Shown here in pieces: positions 26,790-35,318 of a DNA stretch of 64,000 nucleotides. This stretch comes from CAVYUC01 sp963816685. GTDB lineage: Bacteria; Bacteroidota; Bacteroidia; Bacteroidales; Prolixibacteraceae. The first letter of the stretch is position 1. Every line of letters starts with the position of its first letter. The notes beneath the pieces are model-generated. The model was given only the letters and a program-made list of their open reading frames with translations, searched no databases and was not told where the DNA came from. Location of the stretch: assembly GCA_963816685.1 (NCBI GenBank), contig CAWFMB010000013.1, positions 124,001 to 188,000 of the forward strand, given 5' to 3'. The position numbers and the translations under genes were made by a program.

Positions 26790-26948
26790 ATGAAAAGAAC
26801 ATTTCAACCATCCAACAGGAAAAGAAAAAACAAGCACGGCTTTAGGGAAAGAATGTCGACTGCCAACGGAAGAAAAGTATTAAAATCGCGCCGTGCAAAA
26901 GGAAGAAAGAAATTAACGGTTTCAGACGAACCAAGGCATAAAAAATAA
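26790..26948 (+). CDS. rpmH: 50S ribosomal protein L34
   Basis: A 52-aa ribosomal protein that binds 23S rRNA. The sequence begins MKRTFQPSNRKRKNKHGF and continues RERMSTANGRKVLKSRRAKG, the L34 signature, with a C-terminal extension RKKLTVSDEPRHKK a few residues longer than the E. coli protein. A consensus promoter precedes it and a 15-bp-stem terminator follows, so it is a single-gene unit. The usual rnpA partner is not adjacent. Confidence 0.97.
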   Translation: MKRTFQPSNRKRKNKHGFRERMSTANGRKVLKSRRAKGRKKLTVSDEPRHKK

Positions 26949-26969
26949 TTTATACCTGTAAGATTTTCC

Positions 26970-27012
26970 CGAAAAGGTAAAGAATGATATTTTCTTTACC
27001 TTTTCGTGTTTT
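26970..27012 (+). terminator. Rho-independent terminator after rpmH
   Basis: A perfect 15-bp stem (CGAAAAGGTAAAGAA and its complement) with a 7-nt loop, followed by a T run. Very strong. Confidence 0.92.
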
Positions 27013-27147
27013 TCAGAACTGGTTTTAAATTAAAAATACTGACAACCGGTTTAATTTATCAATCAGGACGAATTTCAACAGCAATGATTCAGCACAAAAC
27101 ATTTTTTCTCTTCTTAAAAAATAAAAAGGAATTTCTGTAATATCCGG

Positions 27148-27177
27148 TTTGGCCATACTATTTTTACTTTATTTTTG
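27148..27177 (+). promoter_or_regulatory. Promoter of the PASTA-rluD-ddl cluster
   Basis: TTTG at 27148-27151, an 18-nt spacer, then TATTTTTG at 27170-27177. The first start codon is 31 nt downstream of the element. Confidence 0.75.
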
Positions 27178-27207
27178 TTTTATTGATGAACCGATATTAT
27201 TAGTATT

Positions 27208-28014
27208 ATGAGTTTCTCTAAATTTCTTACCAGCCGCGTTTTCCTAAAACATTTGTTGCTGGCATTTATCATCCTGTTCATTATTTTTATAGTAGTGCTG
27301 CAGGGATTAAAAATGTACACCCGGCATGGAGAAGCTAATCCGGTTCCGGATTTCTCAGGATTAAATACAACGGAGGCAATTGCAACAGCCAAACAACATG
27401 ACCTGCGGATAGAAGTAATCGATTCGCTGCATGTAGATGAAGCGCCTCCCGGAGCAGTTGTTGACCAGGTTCCGGAAGCCGGACACAGGGTAAAACAAAA
27501 CAGAACCGTCTTTCTTACATTAAATTCATCGCAGCCGGAGCTGGTTTCCTTACCGCGACTTACGGATATATCTTTCCGGCAGGCACTGGTGCTTGTTGAA
27601 AATGCAGGTCTTAAAATCGGACAAATTCTTTATCAGCCTTCTGAATATAACGACCTTGTTCTAAAAGTACAGATTGATTCAACCGACATTTTTCCCGGTA
27701 AAAAATTACCAAAAGGAGCAAGTGTCGATTTGGTACTTGGCCACCAGGAAGGAAACCTTTCAACACCCCTTCCTGATTTAACAGGTTTAACTATCGAACA
27801 GGCTGATATGGCATTGACAAATGCAATGCTTAACCAGGGCGTAATTATTTATGATGCTTCTGTCCTTTCCAAAGAAGATTCTCTAAATGCAGTGGTTTGG
27901 AGACAGCGGCCAAATCCAAAAATTACTGCTACGGTTAATTTGGGTTCTTCGGTGGATATGTGGGTGACAACAGACCAGTTAAAAATTGATGATGCAGTAG
28001 AACAGGAATTCTAA
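27208..28014 (+). CDS. Membrane-anchored PASTA-domain protein
   Basis: A 268-aa protein with one N-terminal transmembrane anchor (about 13-33) and three PASTA modules (about 43-112, 113-187, 188-260), visible as PVPDFSGLNTTEAIATAKQ, SLPRLTDISFRQALVLVENA and PLPDLTGLTIEQADMALTN. PASTA domains bind peptidoglycan or muropeptides. It lacks the kinase domain found in Gram-positive PASTA proteins. It heads a cluster with rluD and ddl, a gene order I recognise from other Bacteroidota, and may monitor or organise cell-wall synthesis (inference). Confidence 0.9.
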   Translation: MSFSKFLTSRVFLKHLLLAFIILFIIFIVVLQGLKMYTRHGEANPVPDFSGLNTTEAIATAKQHDLRIEVIDSLHVDEAPPGAVVDQVPEAGHRVKQNRTVFLTLNSSQPELVSLPRLTDISFRQALVLVENAGLKIGQILYQPSEYNDLVLKVQIDSTDIFPGKKLPKGASVDLVLGHQEGNLSTPLPDLTGLTIEQADMALTNAMLNQGVIIYDASVLSKEDSLNAVVWRQRPNPKITATVNLGSSVDMWVTTDQLKIDDAVEQEF

Positions 28015-28022
28015 ATCAATAT

Positions 28023-29063
28023 ATGCAAGAATATTCAGAGGATAATAATGATTTGGAAGAAGGTGGTCTTTTCGAGCACTACCATGTAGTTGTTGATCCG
28101 GGTCAGTCGCCAATAAGAATCGATAAATTTTTGGCTAACCGAATTGATAATGCTTCGCGAAGCCGTATTCAATATGCCGCTGAAGCCGGCAGCATTTTGG
28201 TAGACCAGAAACCAGTAAAAGCCAATTACAAGGTAAAACCAAATGACGACATCCAGATTGTCATGGATTATCCGCGCCGGGAGTTAAAAATTATTCCTGA
28301 AGATATTCCTCTGAATATTGTGTTTGAAGATGACCAGCTCATTGTTATTAATAAACCGCCGGGATTGGTTGTTCATCCCGGACACGGAAACTATTCAGGA
28401 ACCCTGGTTAATGGACTTGCATTTTACTTAAAAGATGTTCCCTTGTTTAATAATGAAGATCCACGGCCGGGACTTGTACACCGAATTGATAAAGATACAT
28501 CGGGATTAATGGTGGTGGCAAAAACCGAACTTGCAAAAAATAAACTGGCACTGCAGTTTTTCGAGAAAACTTCGGAAAGGCTTTACCAGGCGCTGGTTTG
28601 GGGAAGTTTAAAAGAAGATTCGGGAACCATAACAGGCAATATTGGCCGAAGCTTAAAAAACAGACAGGTTTTTACAGTTTTTCCTGAAGAAGATTTTGGG
28701 AAACATGCGGTAACACATTACACTGTTTTAAAAAGGATTGGATACGTGAGCCTTGTTGAATGCAGGCTTGAAACAGGAAGAACGCACCAGATCAGAGTTC
28801 ACATGAAACACATCAACCATCCGCTTTTTAATGATTCAACTTATGGCGGAGACCAGATTTTGCGCGGTACAACTTTTTCGAAGTACCGCCAGTTTGTGTT
28901 GAATTGCTTTAAAATATTGCCCCGCCAGGCACTGCATGCAAAAACATTAGGATTTATTCACCCTGTTTCGGGCAAAAAAATGATGTTCGATTCCGAACTT
29001 CCTGACGATCTAAGAACAGTAATTGAGAAATGGGATAATTATATTTCATCGAGAAATGAATGA
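28023..29063 (+). CDS. rluD: 23S rRNA pseudouridine synthase, RluD family
   Basis: A 346-aa enzyme that isomerises uridines in 23S rRNA helix 69 (1911/1915/1917 in E. coli numbering). It has an N-terminal S4 domain (about 33-80, IRIDKFLANRIDNASRSRI) and the catalytic motif PGLVHRIDKDTSGLMVVAK with the active-site Asp. KPPGLVVHPGHGN and RTHQIRVHMKHINHPL are family signatures. Its last 8 nt overlap the ddl start. Assignment to RluD over RluC rests on overall layout. Confidence 0.92.
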   Translation: MQEYSEDNNDLEEGGLFEHYHVVVDPGQSPIRIDKFLANRIDNASRSRIQYAAEAGSILVDQKPVKANYKVKPNDDIQIVMDYPRRELKIIPEDIPLNIVFEDDQLIVINKPPGLVVHPGHGNYSGTLVNGLAFYLKDVPLFNNEDPRPGLVHRIDKDTSGLMVVAKTELAKNKLALQFFEKTSERLYQALVWGSLKEDSGTITGNIGRSLKNRQVFTVFPEEDFGKHAVTHYTVLKRIGYVSLVECRLETGRTHQIRVHMKHINHPLFNDSTYGGDQILRGTTFSKYRQFVLNCFKILPRQALHAKTLGFIHPVSGKKMMFDSELPDDLRTVIEKWDNYISSRNE

Positions 29064-30052
29064 AAATAAACCAAATATAGCTGTTATTGCCGGTGGTGAT
29101 TCATCGGAGTTTGTGGTGTCGGTAAAAAGTGGTGCCAATGTTTTTAATGCTAGTCGACACAGCGAAGTTTAGTCCGTGGCTGGTGCAGATGAAAGGCAAA
29201 AACTGGGAAGTTTATCAGCAAAATCAAAAAGTTGCCGATGTTGATAAATCAGATTTCAGTTTTGTATTTGAAGGTAAAAAAACAATTTTTGATTTCGCAT
29301 ACATTACCATTCATGGCACTCCCGGAGAAGATGGAATTCTGCAGGGTTATTTTGATTTACTTCAGATTCCATACTCAACCTGCAATGTTCATTCCTCATC
29401 GCTTACATTCAATAAGTGGTTCTGCAATAATTACCTCCACCGGTTCGGCATAAAAATGGCACGTTCAGTAAAACTTTCAAGGGGTGAGAGCATCGATGTG
29501 GGTGAAATCACCGGGAAGCTTGGGTTGCCGGTTTTTGTTAAACCAAATGCTGGAGGATCAAGTTTTGGGATTACCAAAGTAAAATCAGAAAGCGAACTTG
29601 AAGATGCAGTGCAAAATGCATGGAAAGAAAGCCGCGAAGCATTAATTGAAGAATTTGTTGAAGGTAAAGAATTTACCTGCGGACTGGTTAAAATAAATGG
29701 AAAAGAACTGATTTTTCCAGTGACTGAAGTTCTGCCAAAGAATGAATTTTTCGATTATGAAGCCAAATACACCCCGGGTGCAGCTGAGGAAATTACTCCT
29801 GCCCGCCTGCCTGAAAATCTGTTTAAAAAATGTCAGCAGTTAAGTTCAGAAATTTATGATCTGTGTTTTTGTTCCGGAATTGTTCGCGTGGATTACATCC
29901 TGAAAAATAATGAATTTTATTTCCTTGAAGTGAATACAACACCGGGAATGACAGCAACAAGTTTTATTCCGCAACAAATTAATGCAATGGGGCTGACTCT
30001 TGGCGAGGTTATTTCGATGATCATTGAAAGCAGACTAAAGATGAACCAATAA
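29056..30052 (+). CDS. ddl: D-alanine--D-alanine ligase, reading frame broken by an apparent 1-nt insertion
   Basis: Cytoplasmic ATP-grasp ligase making D-Ala-D-Ala for peptidoglycan. The ATG at 29056 opens a frame with the N-terminal motif NIAVIAGGDSSEFVVSVKSG but meets TAG at 29170. The rest of the enzyme reads in the next frame to 30052 (VDTAKFSPWLVQMKGKNW, PVFVKPNAGGSSFGITKV, EEFVEGKEFTCGLV, FLEVNTTPGMTATSFIPQQ). Removing one base near 29152 joins them as NVFNAVDTAKFSPW, giving about 331 aa, the normal length. No slippery heptamer is visible. The gene is normally essential, so a sequence error is the first suspect; a later start (29129) would remove the N-terminal strand. Confidence 0.88.
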
Positions 30053-30094
30053 ACAATTGTGAATAAAATTAGTTAACAACTATATATTCCAAAA

Positions 30095-30127
30095 TTTGGT
30101 TCACCCATTCCATATTTAGTAATTTTA
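30095..30127 (+). promoter_or_regulatory. Possible dnaB promoter
   Basis: TTTG at 30095-30098, a 21-nt spacer, then TAATTTTA at 30120-30127, one base off the TAnnTTTG consensus. It lies 43 nt before the start codon. Confidence 0.4.
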
Positions 30128-30169
30128 GCCCCTCATTATTCATCTTCAGTATTAAAAGGCAATACAAAT

Positions 30170-31702
30170 ATGGCAACATCGAAATCGAAGAATGTATCGA
30201 AAATGACTGTTGAACAAATCAATGCTCAGTACGGAAAACTACCGCCGCAGGCAGTGGAAGTGGAAGAAGCTGTGCTTGGGGCTTTGATGCTTGAACGCGA
30301 TGCATATGTAACTGTTGCCGATATTATTGACACATCCAGCTTTTATAAGGAAGAACACCAGAAGATATTTGAAGCCATAAAAGAACTTTCGGCAAACGAA
30401 AAGCCGGTCGACCTCTTAATGGTTACGCAGGAATTAAAGGACAGGAACAATTTGGATGAAATTGGCGGTCCGGGATACATTACACAGTTAACAAGGCGGG
30501 TAGCTTCAGCGGCACATATCGAGTTTCATGCCCGGATAATTGCACAGAAACATATTCAACGCGAACTTATACGGGTTTCTTCTGAAATCCAGGCAAAATC
30601 ATACGACGATACAATGGATGTCGACGATTTAATTGATTTTTCCGAATCGTCACTTTTCCAGGTTGCCGAAAGGAATATCAAAAAAGAGACAGTTCCAATA
30701 AAACCTGTGCTACATGAAGCAATTATTCAGATTGAAAAAGCACGAAAACAAAAAGATGGTTTAAGCGGCGTACCCTCCGGTTTTACTGCACTTGACAGAA
30801 TAACATCGGGCTGGCAAAAAACCGACCTTATCATTGTTGCTGCCCGACCATCGATGGGTAAAACTGCATTCGTACTGAGTATGGCCCGGAATATGGCCGT
30901 TGACCATAAAAAAGCAGTTGCTGTTTTTTCGCTGGAAATGTCTTCCATTCAGCTGGTTAACAGATTAATTTCTTCGGAAACTGAATTGGGATCAGAGAAA
31001 ATAAAAACAGGCAGACTTGAAAATTACGAATGGGAACATTTGAACCGTAAAATCTCGAATCTTGAAAAAGCACCGATTTTTATTGATGATACTCCGGCAC
31101 TTTCCATATTTGAATTCAGGGCAAAATGCAGAAGGTTAAAAATGCAGCACAAGATCAATATTGTTATTGTTGATTACCTGCAGTTGATGACCGCCGGCAC
31201 CGACAGCAGGGGCAGCCGCGAGCAGGAAGTTTCCACCATTTCACGATCATTAAAAGCAATTGCAAAAGAACTCGATATTCCAATTATCGCACTGTCGCAG
31301 CTTAACCGTTCCGTTGAATCACGCGAAGGAAAACGTCCGCAGTTGTCCGACCTTCGCGAATCAGGAGCAATTGAGCAGGATGCTGATATTGTTACATTTA
31401 TTCATCGCCCGGAATATTATGGAATTGATGAAGATGATTCAGGAAATTCTTTGCGTGGGGTGGCAGAAATCATTATTGCAAAACACCGTAATGGTGCAAC
31501 CGGAGATGTCCATCTTTCATTTAAAAAAGAGCTTGCAAAATTCAGCGATATTGAAACTCATTATGGCGAAGGATTTGCATCGCAGGCACAAACATTCAGT
31601 TCGAAAATGAATGAAGATGAAAATGAAGCAGTTGGCGCCGGAATTTCTGTAAATAATAATTTTGACAGCAGTTCTTCAGTAAATTCCGATCCTCCTTTTT
31701 AA
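30170..31702 (+). CDS. dnaB: Replicative DNA helicase DnaB
   Basis: Hexameric 5'-3' helicase of the replication fork. The 510-aa protein has the N-terminal primase-interacting domain (about 25-130, LPPQAVEVEEAVLGALMLE) and a RecA-like core with Walker A ARPSMGKTA (Lys231), Walker B IVIVDYLQLM, and H4 motif SQLNRSVESREGKRPQLSDL. The last 40 residues are an acidic Ser/Asn-rich tail. No intein is present. Length is slightly above the usual 450-470 because of the tail. Confidence 0.97.
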   Translation: MATSKSKNVSKMTVEQINAQYGKLPPQAVEVEEAVLGALMLERDAYVTVADIIDTSSFYKEEHQKIFEAIKELSANEKPVDLLMVTQELKDRNNLDEIGGPGYITQLTRRVASAAHIEFHARIIAQKHIQRELIRVSSEIQAKSYDDTMDVDDLIDFSESSLFQVAERNIKKETVPIKPVLHEAIIQIEKARKQKDGLSGVPSGFTALDRITSGWQKTDLIIVAARPSMGKTAFVLSMARNMAVDHKKAVAVFSLEMSSIQLVNRLISSETELGSEKIKTGRLENYEWEHLNRKISNLEKAPIFIDDTPALSIFEFRAKCRRLKMQHKINIVIVDYLQLMTAGTDSRGSREQEVSTISRSLKAIAKELDIPIIALSQLNRSVESREGKRPQLSDLRESGAIEQDADIVTFIHRPEYYGIDEDDSGNSLRGVAEIIIAKHRNGATGDVHLSFKKELAKFSDIETHYGEGFASQAQTFSSKMNEDENEAVGAGISVNNNFDSSSSVNSDPPF

Positions 31703-31761
31703 TAATTCTGAACTTATTGCGTTATTTGTTTGTACCTTTTTGGGAACAGAATACAAATATA

Positions 31762-33021
31762 ATGAAACGAATCATACTACTTTTTTTTGGGTTGTTCTTC
31801 CTTACTTTTCAGGCAAAGTGTGTTCACCTGCTAATTCCAATGGACGATTCCCAGAAAAATCATTTAAAATCGTACGGAATTGCCTACTGGGTGCTTGAAC
31901 GTGATGTGGAAGTAAAATGGCTGCTGAATTATCGGGGTGGAAGTTTTTTAATACAATCCCAACCCGAAATTGAAAATGAATGTGTTGTCCGGGGAGTGAG
32001 CTTTGAAGTCATTTCCGATGCACAGGCATCAGCAATTTTGAATGAAATTTCACAACCCGATGTTAATCAGGATGCAGTAAGTATGAATAAAGCGCCAAAA
32101 ATTGCGGTTTATTCACCCCCCAACAAGCAACCCTGGGATGATGCGGTTACACTGGTTCTTACCTATGCTGAAATCAACTATGATATTATTTATGATGAAG
32201 AAATTGTAAACGGAAAGCTTTCCGAATACGACTGGCTGCACCTTCACCACGAAGATTTTACAGGCCAGTTTGGCAAATTTTGGAGAACTTACCAACACAT
32301 GCCCTGGTACCAGCAGGATGTTGCCATTAACCGGGAGTTGGCTGCAAAACTTGGATTTCTGAAAGTTTCGGAAATGAAATCATTTGTGGCTCATGAAATA
32401 GAAAAATACGTTCTGAATGGTGGTTTTCTTTTTGCGATGTGTGCAGCGACAGACACTTACGACATTTCACTGGCAGCTGCCGGAATTGACATCTGCGAAC
32501 CCATGTTCGACGGAGACCCGGCAGACAAACAGATTGACGACAAACTTGATTTTTCGAGAACTTTCGCTTTCGAAAATTTTCACCTTGAAAAAAGTCCGTA
32601 TGAATATGAATTCTCTGATATCGATGCAACAAATACAAGATCAGTAATCCGCGAAAACGATTATTTTACCTTGTTCGATTTTTCAGCAAAATGGGATCCG
32701 ATACCTACGATGTTATGCCAAAATCATAAAAATCTGATTCATGGTTTTATGGGCCAAACTACCGCTTACCGGAAAGAAGTTATAAAACCCGGAGTTTTGG
32801 TTCTTGGTGAAAATAAACCGGCACGTGAAGCCAGGTATATACATGGTGAAAAAGGAAAAGGTTTCTGGACATTTTACGGCGGACACGATCCTGAAGATTA
32901 CCGTCATCTCATCGGAGACCCTCCAACTGATTTAAGCCTCCACCCCAATTCTCCCGGTTACCGGCTAATTTTAAACAATGTTCTTTTTCCGGCAGCTAAA
33001 AAGAAGAAACGTAAAACATAG
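31762..33021 (+). CDS. Secreted protein often labelled asparagine synthetase B (function unproven)
   Basis: A 419-aa protein from the ATG at 31762, which starts a signal peptide (MKRIILLFFGLFFLTFQAKC). The name asparagine synthetase B is attached to this family in Bacteroidota databases, but the protein has neither the N-terminal Cys of a class II glutaminase nor the SGGxDS ATP-pyrophosphatase motif, and it is exported. Visible segments include PKIAVYSPPNKQPWDDAVTL, YDWLHLHHEDFTG, GGFLFAMCAATDTYDISL and KGFWTFYGGHDPEDY. The middle, with its Met-Cys-Ala turn, resembles a ThuA/GATase-like alpha/beta fold. True function unknown. Confidence 0.75.
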   Translation: MKRIILLFFGLFFLTFQAKCVHLLIPMDDSQKNHLKSYGIAYWVLERDVEVKWLLNYRGGSFLIQSQPEIENECVVRGVSFEVISDAQASAILNEISQPDVNQDAVSMNKAPKIAVYSPPNKQPWDDAVTLVLTYAEINYDIIYDEEIVNGKLSEYDWLHLHHEDFTGQFGKFWRTYQHMPWYQQDVAINRELAAKLGFLKVSEMKSFVAHEIEKYVLNGGFLFAMCAATDTYDISLAAAGIDICEPMFDGDPADKQIDDKLDFSRTFAFENFHLEKSPYEYEFSDIDATNTRSVIRENDYFTLFDFSAKWDPIPTMLCQNHKNLIHGFMGQTTAYRKEVIKPGVLVLGENKPAREARYIHGEKGKGFWTFYGGHDPEDYRHLIGDPPTDLSLHPNSPGYRLILNNVLFPAAKKKKRKT

Positions 33022-33032
33022 TAAGCATAAAT

Positions 33033-33066
33033 AAAAAAGCAGGAGTACAAATCCTGCTTTTTTATT
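33033..33066. terminator. Bidirectional terminator between convergent genes
   Basis: A perfect 12-bp stem AAAAAAGCAGGA/TCCTGCTTTTTT with a 7-nt loop has a T run on both strands, serving both the secreted protein gene and the DHOD-like gene. Confidence 0.88.
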
Positions 33067-33083
33067 TGTGAGTTTCAATTGAT

Positions 33084-34097
33084 TTAAACCATCGGATATT
33101 TTATGAAGATAGACTCCGACTTCATTAAAATATCAACGTATTGTGCCCGCTGATAGGCAAAAGGATCTTTCAGTTTCTTACGTGAAAGTTTTCCCCTGAA
33201 ATCATCCAGACTTTTGTATTCTTTTTTATCCATCCACTCATTGATCTCCTTCAAAATTGTTGAAACAACGGAGGGATGATTTTTGTAAACTGTGCTCACT
33301 ATTTGAACTGTATCGGCGCCAGCCATTATCATTTTAATCACATCTTTCGAACTGTAAATGCCCCTGCTGATACAAATGTTTCCTTCAAGATTTCCATACA
33401 AAAGACCTGCGTAGCGTAAACCAACCATATGATCTTTGGGACTGCTTAATTCCCACGGATAGAAAAACTCTTCCTTTTCAATATCAATTTCGGGTTGAAA
33501 GAACCGGTTAAATAAGACGTATGCATCAGCACCCGCTTCATCCACTTTTTTAATAAAATTCAGTGGATTAGTATAAAACATACTTATTTTTACGCTAACC
33601 GGAATAGAAACAGCCTGTTTCACAGCTTTTACGATTTGAATCTGCTTTTCTTCAATTGACTGTCCGTCAACTTCAAAATATCCGGGTACAGCATATAAAT
33701 TTAACTCCAGTCCGTCAACTCCTGTTTTTTCAAGTTCCCTGGCATATTCAACCCAGGTTGGTTCGTAAATCGCATTTAAACTGGCAAACACAGGTACATC
33801 CACACTCTTTTTCAATTTTTCCACATTATAAAGATGTTCTTTCGGACCTGCATGTTCAATATTTGGAAATAGCCGCTGCATTTCGGCATTGCGATATTCA
33901 TACTCCTGCAGTTCTTCGGATAACTGTAGATTTTCAAGCTGGATTTGTTCCTCGAATAATGAGCGGTAAACGATTGCTCCAATTCCGGATTCGCAAATTT
34001 GGTCGATAACATCGGGTTTTGAAACAAGATTACAAGCTCCGAGAATCAATGGGTTTTTAAGTTTAACACCCATGTAGGTTGTAGATAGATCTGCCAT
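33084..34097 (-). CDS. Dihydroorotate dehydrogenase-like flavoprotein (copy 1)
   Basis: A 337-aa FMN-dependent TIM barrel of the DHOD-like group. It opens with LSTTYMGVKLKNPLILGACN, has ELNLYAVPGYFEVDG, VSVKISMFYTNP and NRFFQPEIDIEKEE, and the FMN-phosphate region GADTVQIVSTVYKNHP. It differs from true class 1 PyrD around the catalytic loop, and a second copy lies at 45.8-46.8 kb, so pyrimidine synthesis is not assured. A possible promoter element TATGTTTG (minus strand) lies at 34140-34133. Confidence 0.85.
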   Translation of the reverse strand: MADLSTTYMGVKLKNPLILGACNLVSKPDVIDQICESGIGAIVYRSLFEEQIQLENLQLSEELQEYEYRNAEMQRLFPNIEHAGPKEHLYNVEKLKKSVDVPVFASLNAIYEPTWVEYARELEKTGVDGLELNLYAVPGYFEVDGQSIEEKQIQIVKAVKQAVSIPVSVKISMFYTNPLNFIKKVDEAGADAYVLFNRFFQPEIDIEKEEFFYPWELSSPKDHMVGLRYAGLLYGNLEGNICISRGIYSSKDVIKMIMAGADTVQIVSTVYKNHPSVVSTILKEINEWMDKKEYKSLDDFRGKLSRKKLKDPFAYQRAQYVDILMKSESIFIKYPMV

Positions 34098-34243
34098 TTT
34101 ATTTGATTTATTAGTTAATTATTTGCTTTTACCAAACATAAACTAAATATAGAATCTATTTGTTCAAGAACCAGTTTAAATTGTTGGAAGAAAATTGCAC
34201 ATTCAAATTAGTTGAAGGGAGAATTAAAACACTTCATAAGGGC

Positions 34244-34276
34244 AAAAAAAAAGTGTCTCTTTCAAGACACTTTTTT
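34244..34276 (-). terminator. Rho-independent terminator of the sigma/small-protein operon
   Basis: The stem AAAAGTGTCT/AGACACTTTT has a 6-nt loop and a T run on the minus strand, right after the small gene's stop. Confidence 0.85.
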
Positions 34277-34282
34277 GTTTAT

Positions 34283-34501
34283 CTAATTTAAAATCACATC
34301 AATATGACCTGTACTTTTGGTCTCCATTACATCGTAGGACCGCGCAAAACCAAGAATATTATTTATGGTTTTTTCGGAAGGTACATTTTCGGCACTTTCC
34401 ATTTCTTCAAAATAATTTTCAAATTCATCAACATCCGGTTGTTTCACCGGTTGAAAATTTCTTACGAGGAAAACTAAGGTAGAATTTTTATTCATAGGCA
34501 T
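34283..34501 (-). CDS. Small conserved protein downstream of an ECF sigma gene
   Basis: A 72-aa soluble acidic protein from the ATG at 34501 (an ATG at 34495 is possible; the TTG further upstream is unlikely). The C-terminal half (PSEKTINNILGFARSYDVME) looks like a conserved module in Bacteroidota, with a hydrophobic end HIDVILN. It follows the ECF sigma gene by 64 nt and is closed by a terminator, so the two are one operon. I do not recognise a function; a sigma partner is possible but unproven. Confidence 0.72.
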   Translation of the reverse strand: MPMNKNSTLVFLVRNFQPVKQPDVDEFENYFEEMESAENVPSEKTINNILGFARSYDVMETKSTGHIDVILN

Positions 34502-34565
34502 TCTTAACAATTTTTTTATTTATTATAGAACGCCTTGAACATTCTCAATATTGTGTTAACAAAAG

Positions 34566-35159
34566 TTAAATAACAGTGAGATTCAATTTCTTTTTCTGAA
34601 TTAGTTTCCTCATGTTAATTAATGCATAACGCATTCTGCCAAGGGCGGTATTTATGCTAACTCCGGTTTGTTCGGCAATTTCTTTAAAACTGAGACCCAT
34701 GTAATGCCGCATGTAAATTACCTGCTGCTGATCTTCCGGAAGCTCCTTGATTAAATCCTTTACTTCACTCATAATCTGGCTAAGAACCATCTGATCTTCA
34801 ATTGTTTCTTCCGAAAACTTCTGGGAATTGAAAATATCCATTTCGGTATTATCATTCGAAATTGTACCCTGAAGTTTTTCTTTTCTGAAATGATCAATGA
34901 TTAGATTATGCGCTATTCGCAAAACCCATGAAACAAACTTTCCGTTTTCCACGTACTTGCCGCGTTTCAGCGAACGTATCACTTTTATAAATGTTTCCTG
35001 GAAGACATCTTCTGCCAGCTCCTGATTCTTGACAATAAGCAGAATGTATGAAAAAATTCTGCTCTTATGACGATGAATTAAAATTTCAAGTGATTTCTGA
35101 TCGCCTTTAATAAATTGTTGAACGAGTTCATTATCGTTCAGTGCATCTGTTCTGAACAT
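34566..35159 (-). CDS. ECF-type RNA polymerase sigma factor
   Basis: A 197-aa sigma factor. Region 2 (about 15-85) contains LEILIHRHKSRIFSYILLI and AEDVFQETFIKVI; region 4 (about 130-185) contains LPEDQQQVIYMRHYMGLSF and EIAEQTGVSINTALGRMRYA. Region 1.1 is absent and no membrane anti-sigma is adjacent. It diverges from the uvrA gene across a 159-nt spacer. The short following gene is its only operon partner. Confidence 0.92.
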   Translation of the reverse strand: MFRTDALNDNELVQQFIKGDQKSLEILIHRHKSRIFSYILLIVKNQELAEDVFQETFIKVIRSLKRGKYVENGKFVSWVLRIAHNLIIDHFRKEKLQGTISNDNTEMDIFNSQKFSEETIEDQMVLSQIMSEVKDLIKELPEDQQQVIYMRHYMGLSFKEIAEQTGVSINTALGRMRYALINMRKLIQKKKLNLTVI

Positions 35160-35217
35160 TACCTTCTATTTATTTGTAAACAAAAAGTAAATTTGATCTA
35201 TAGGCGACTATTTTTAA

Positions 35218-35245
35218 ATTGAAGTAAAACTATTTTTTAATTTTG
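35218..35245 (+). promoter_or_regulatory. Promoter of the second uvrA
   Basis: TTG at 35218-35220, a 17-nt spacer, then TAATTTTG at 35238-35245. It lies in the divergent spacer and faces uvrA. The expected 5' leader is about 65 nt. Confidence 0.55.
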
Positions 35246-35318
35246 TACGCGATAAAAATGCTACTTTTTACCGAATTATACAAACTTTTATTAAAAATAT
35301 TCTTTGCCCATATTAATT

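Noticed and set aside
31762..33021. Genuine asparagine synthetase B
   Set aside because: No Cys2 glutaminase residue, no pyrophosphatase motif, and a signal peptide is present.
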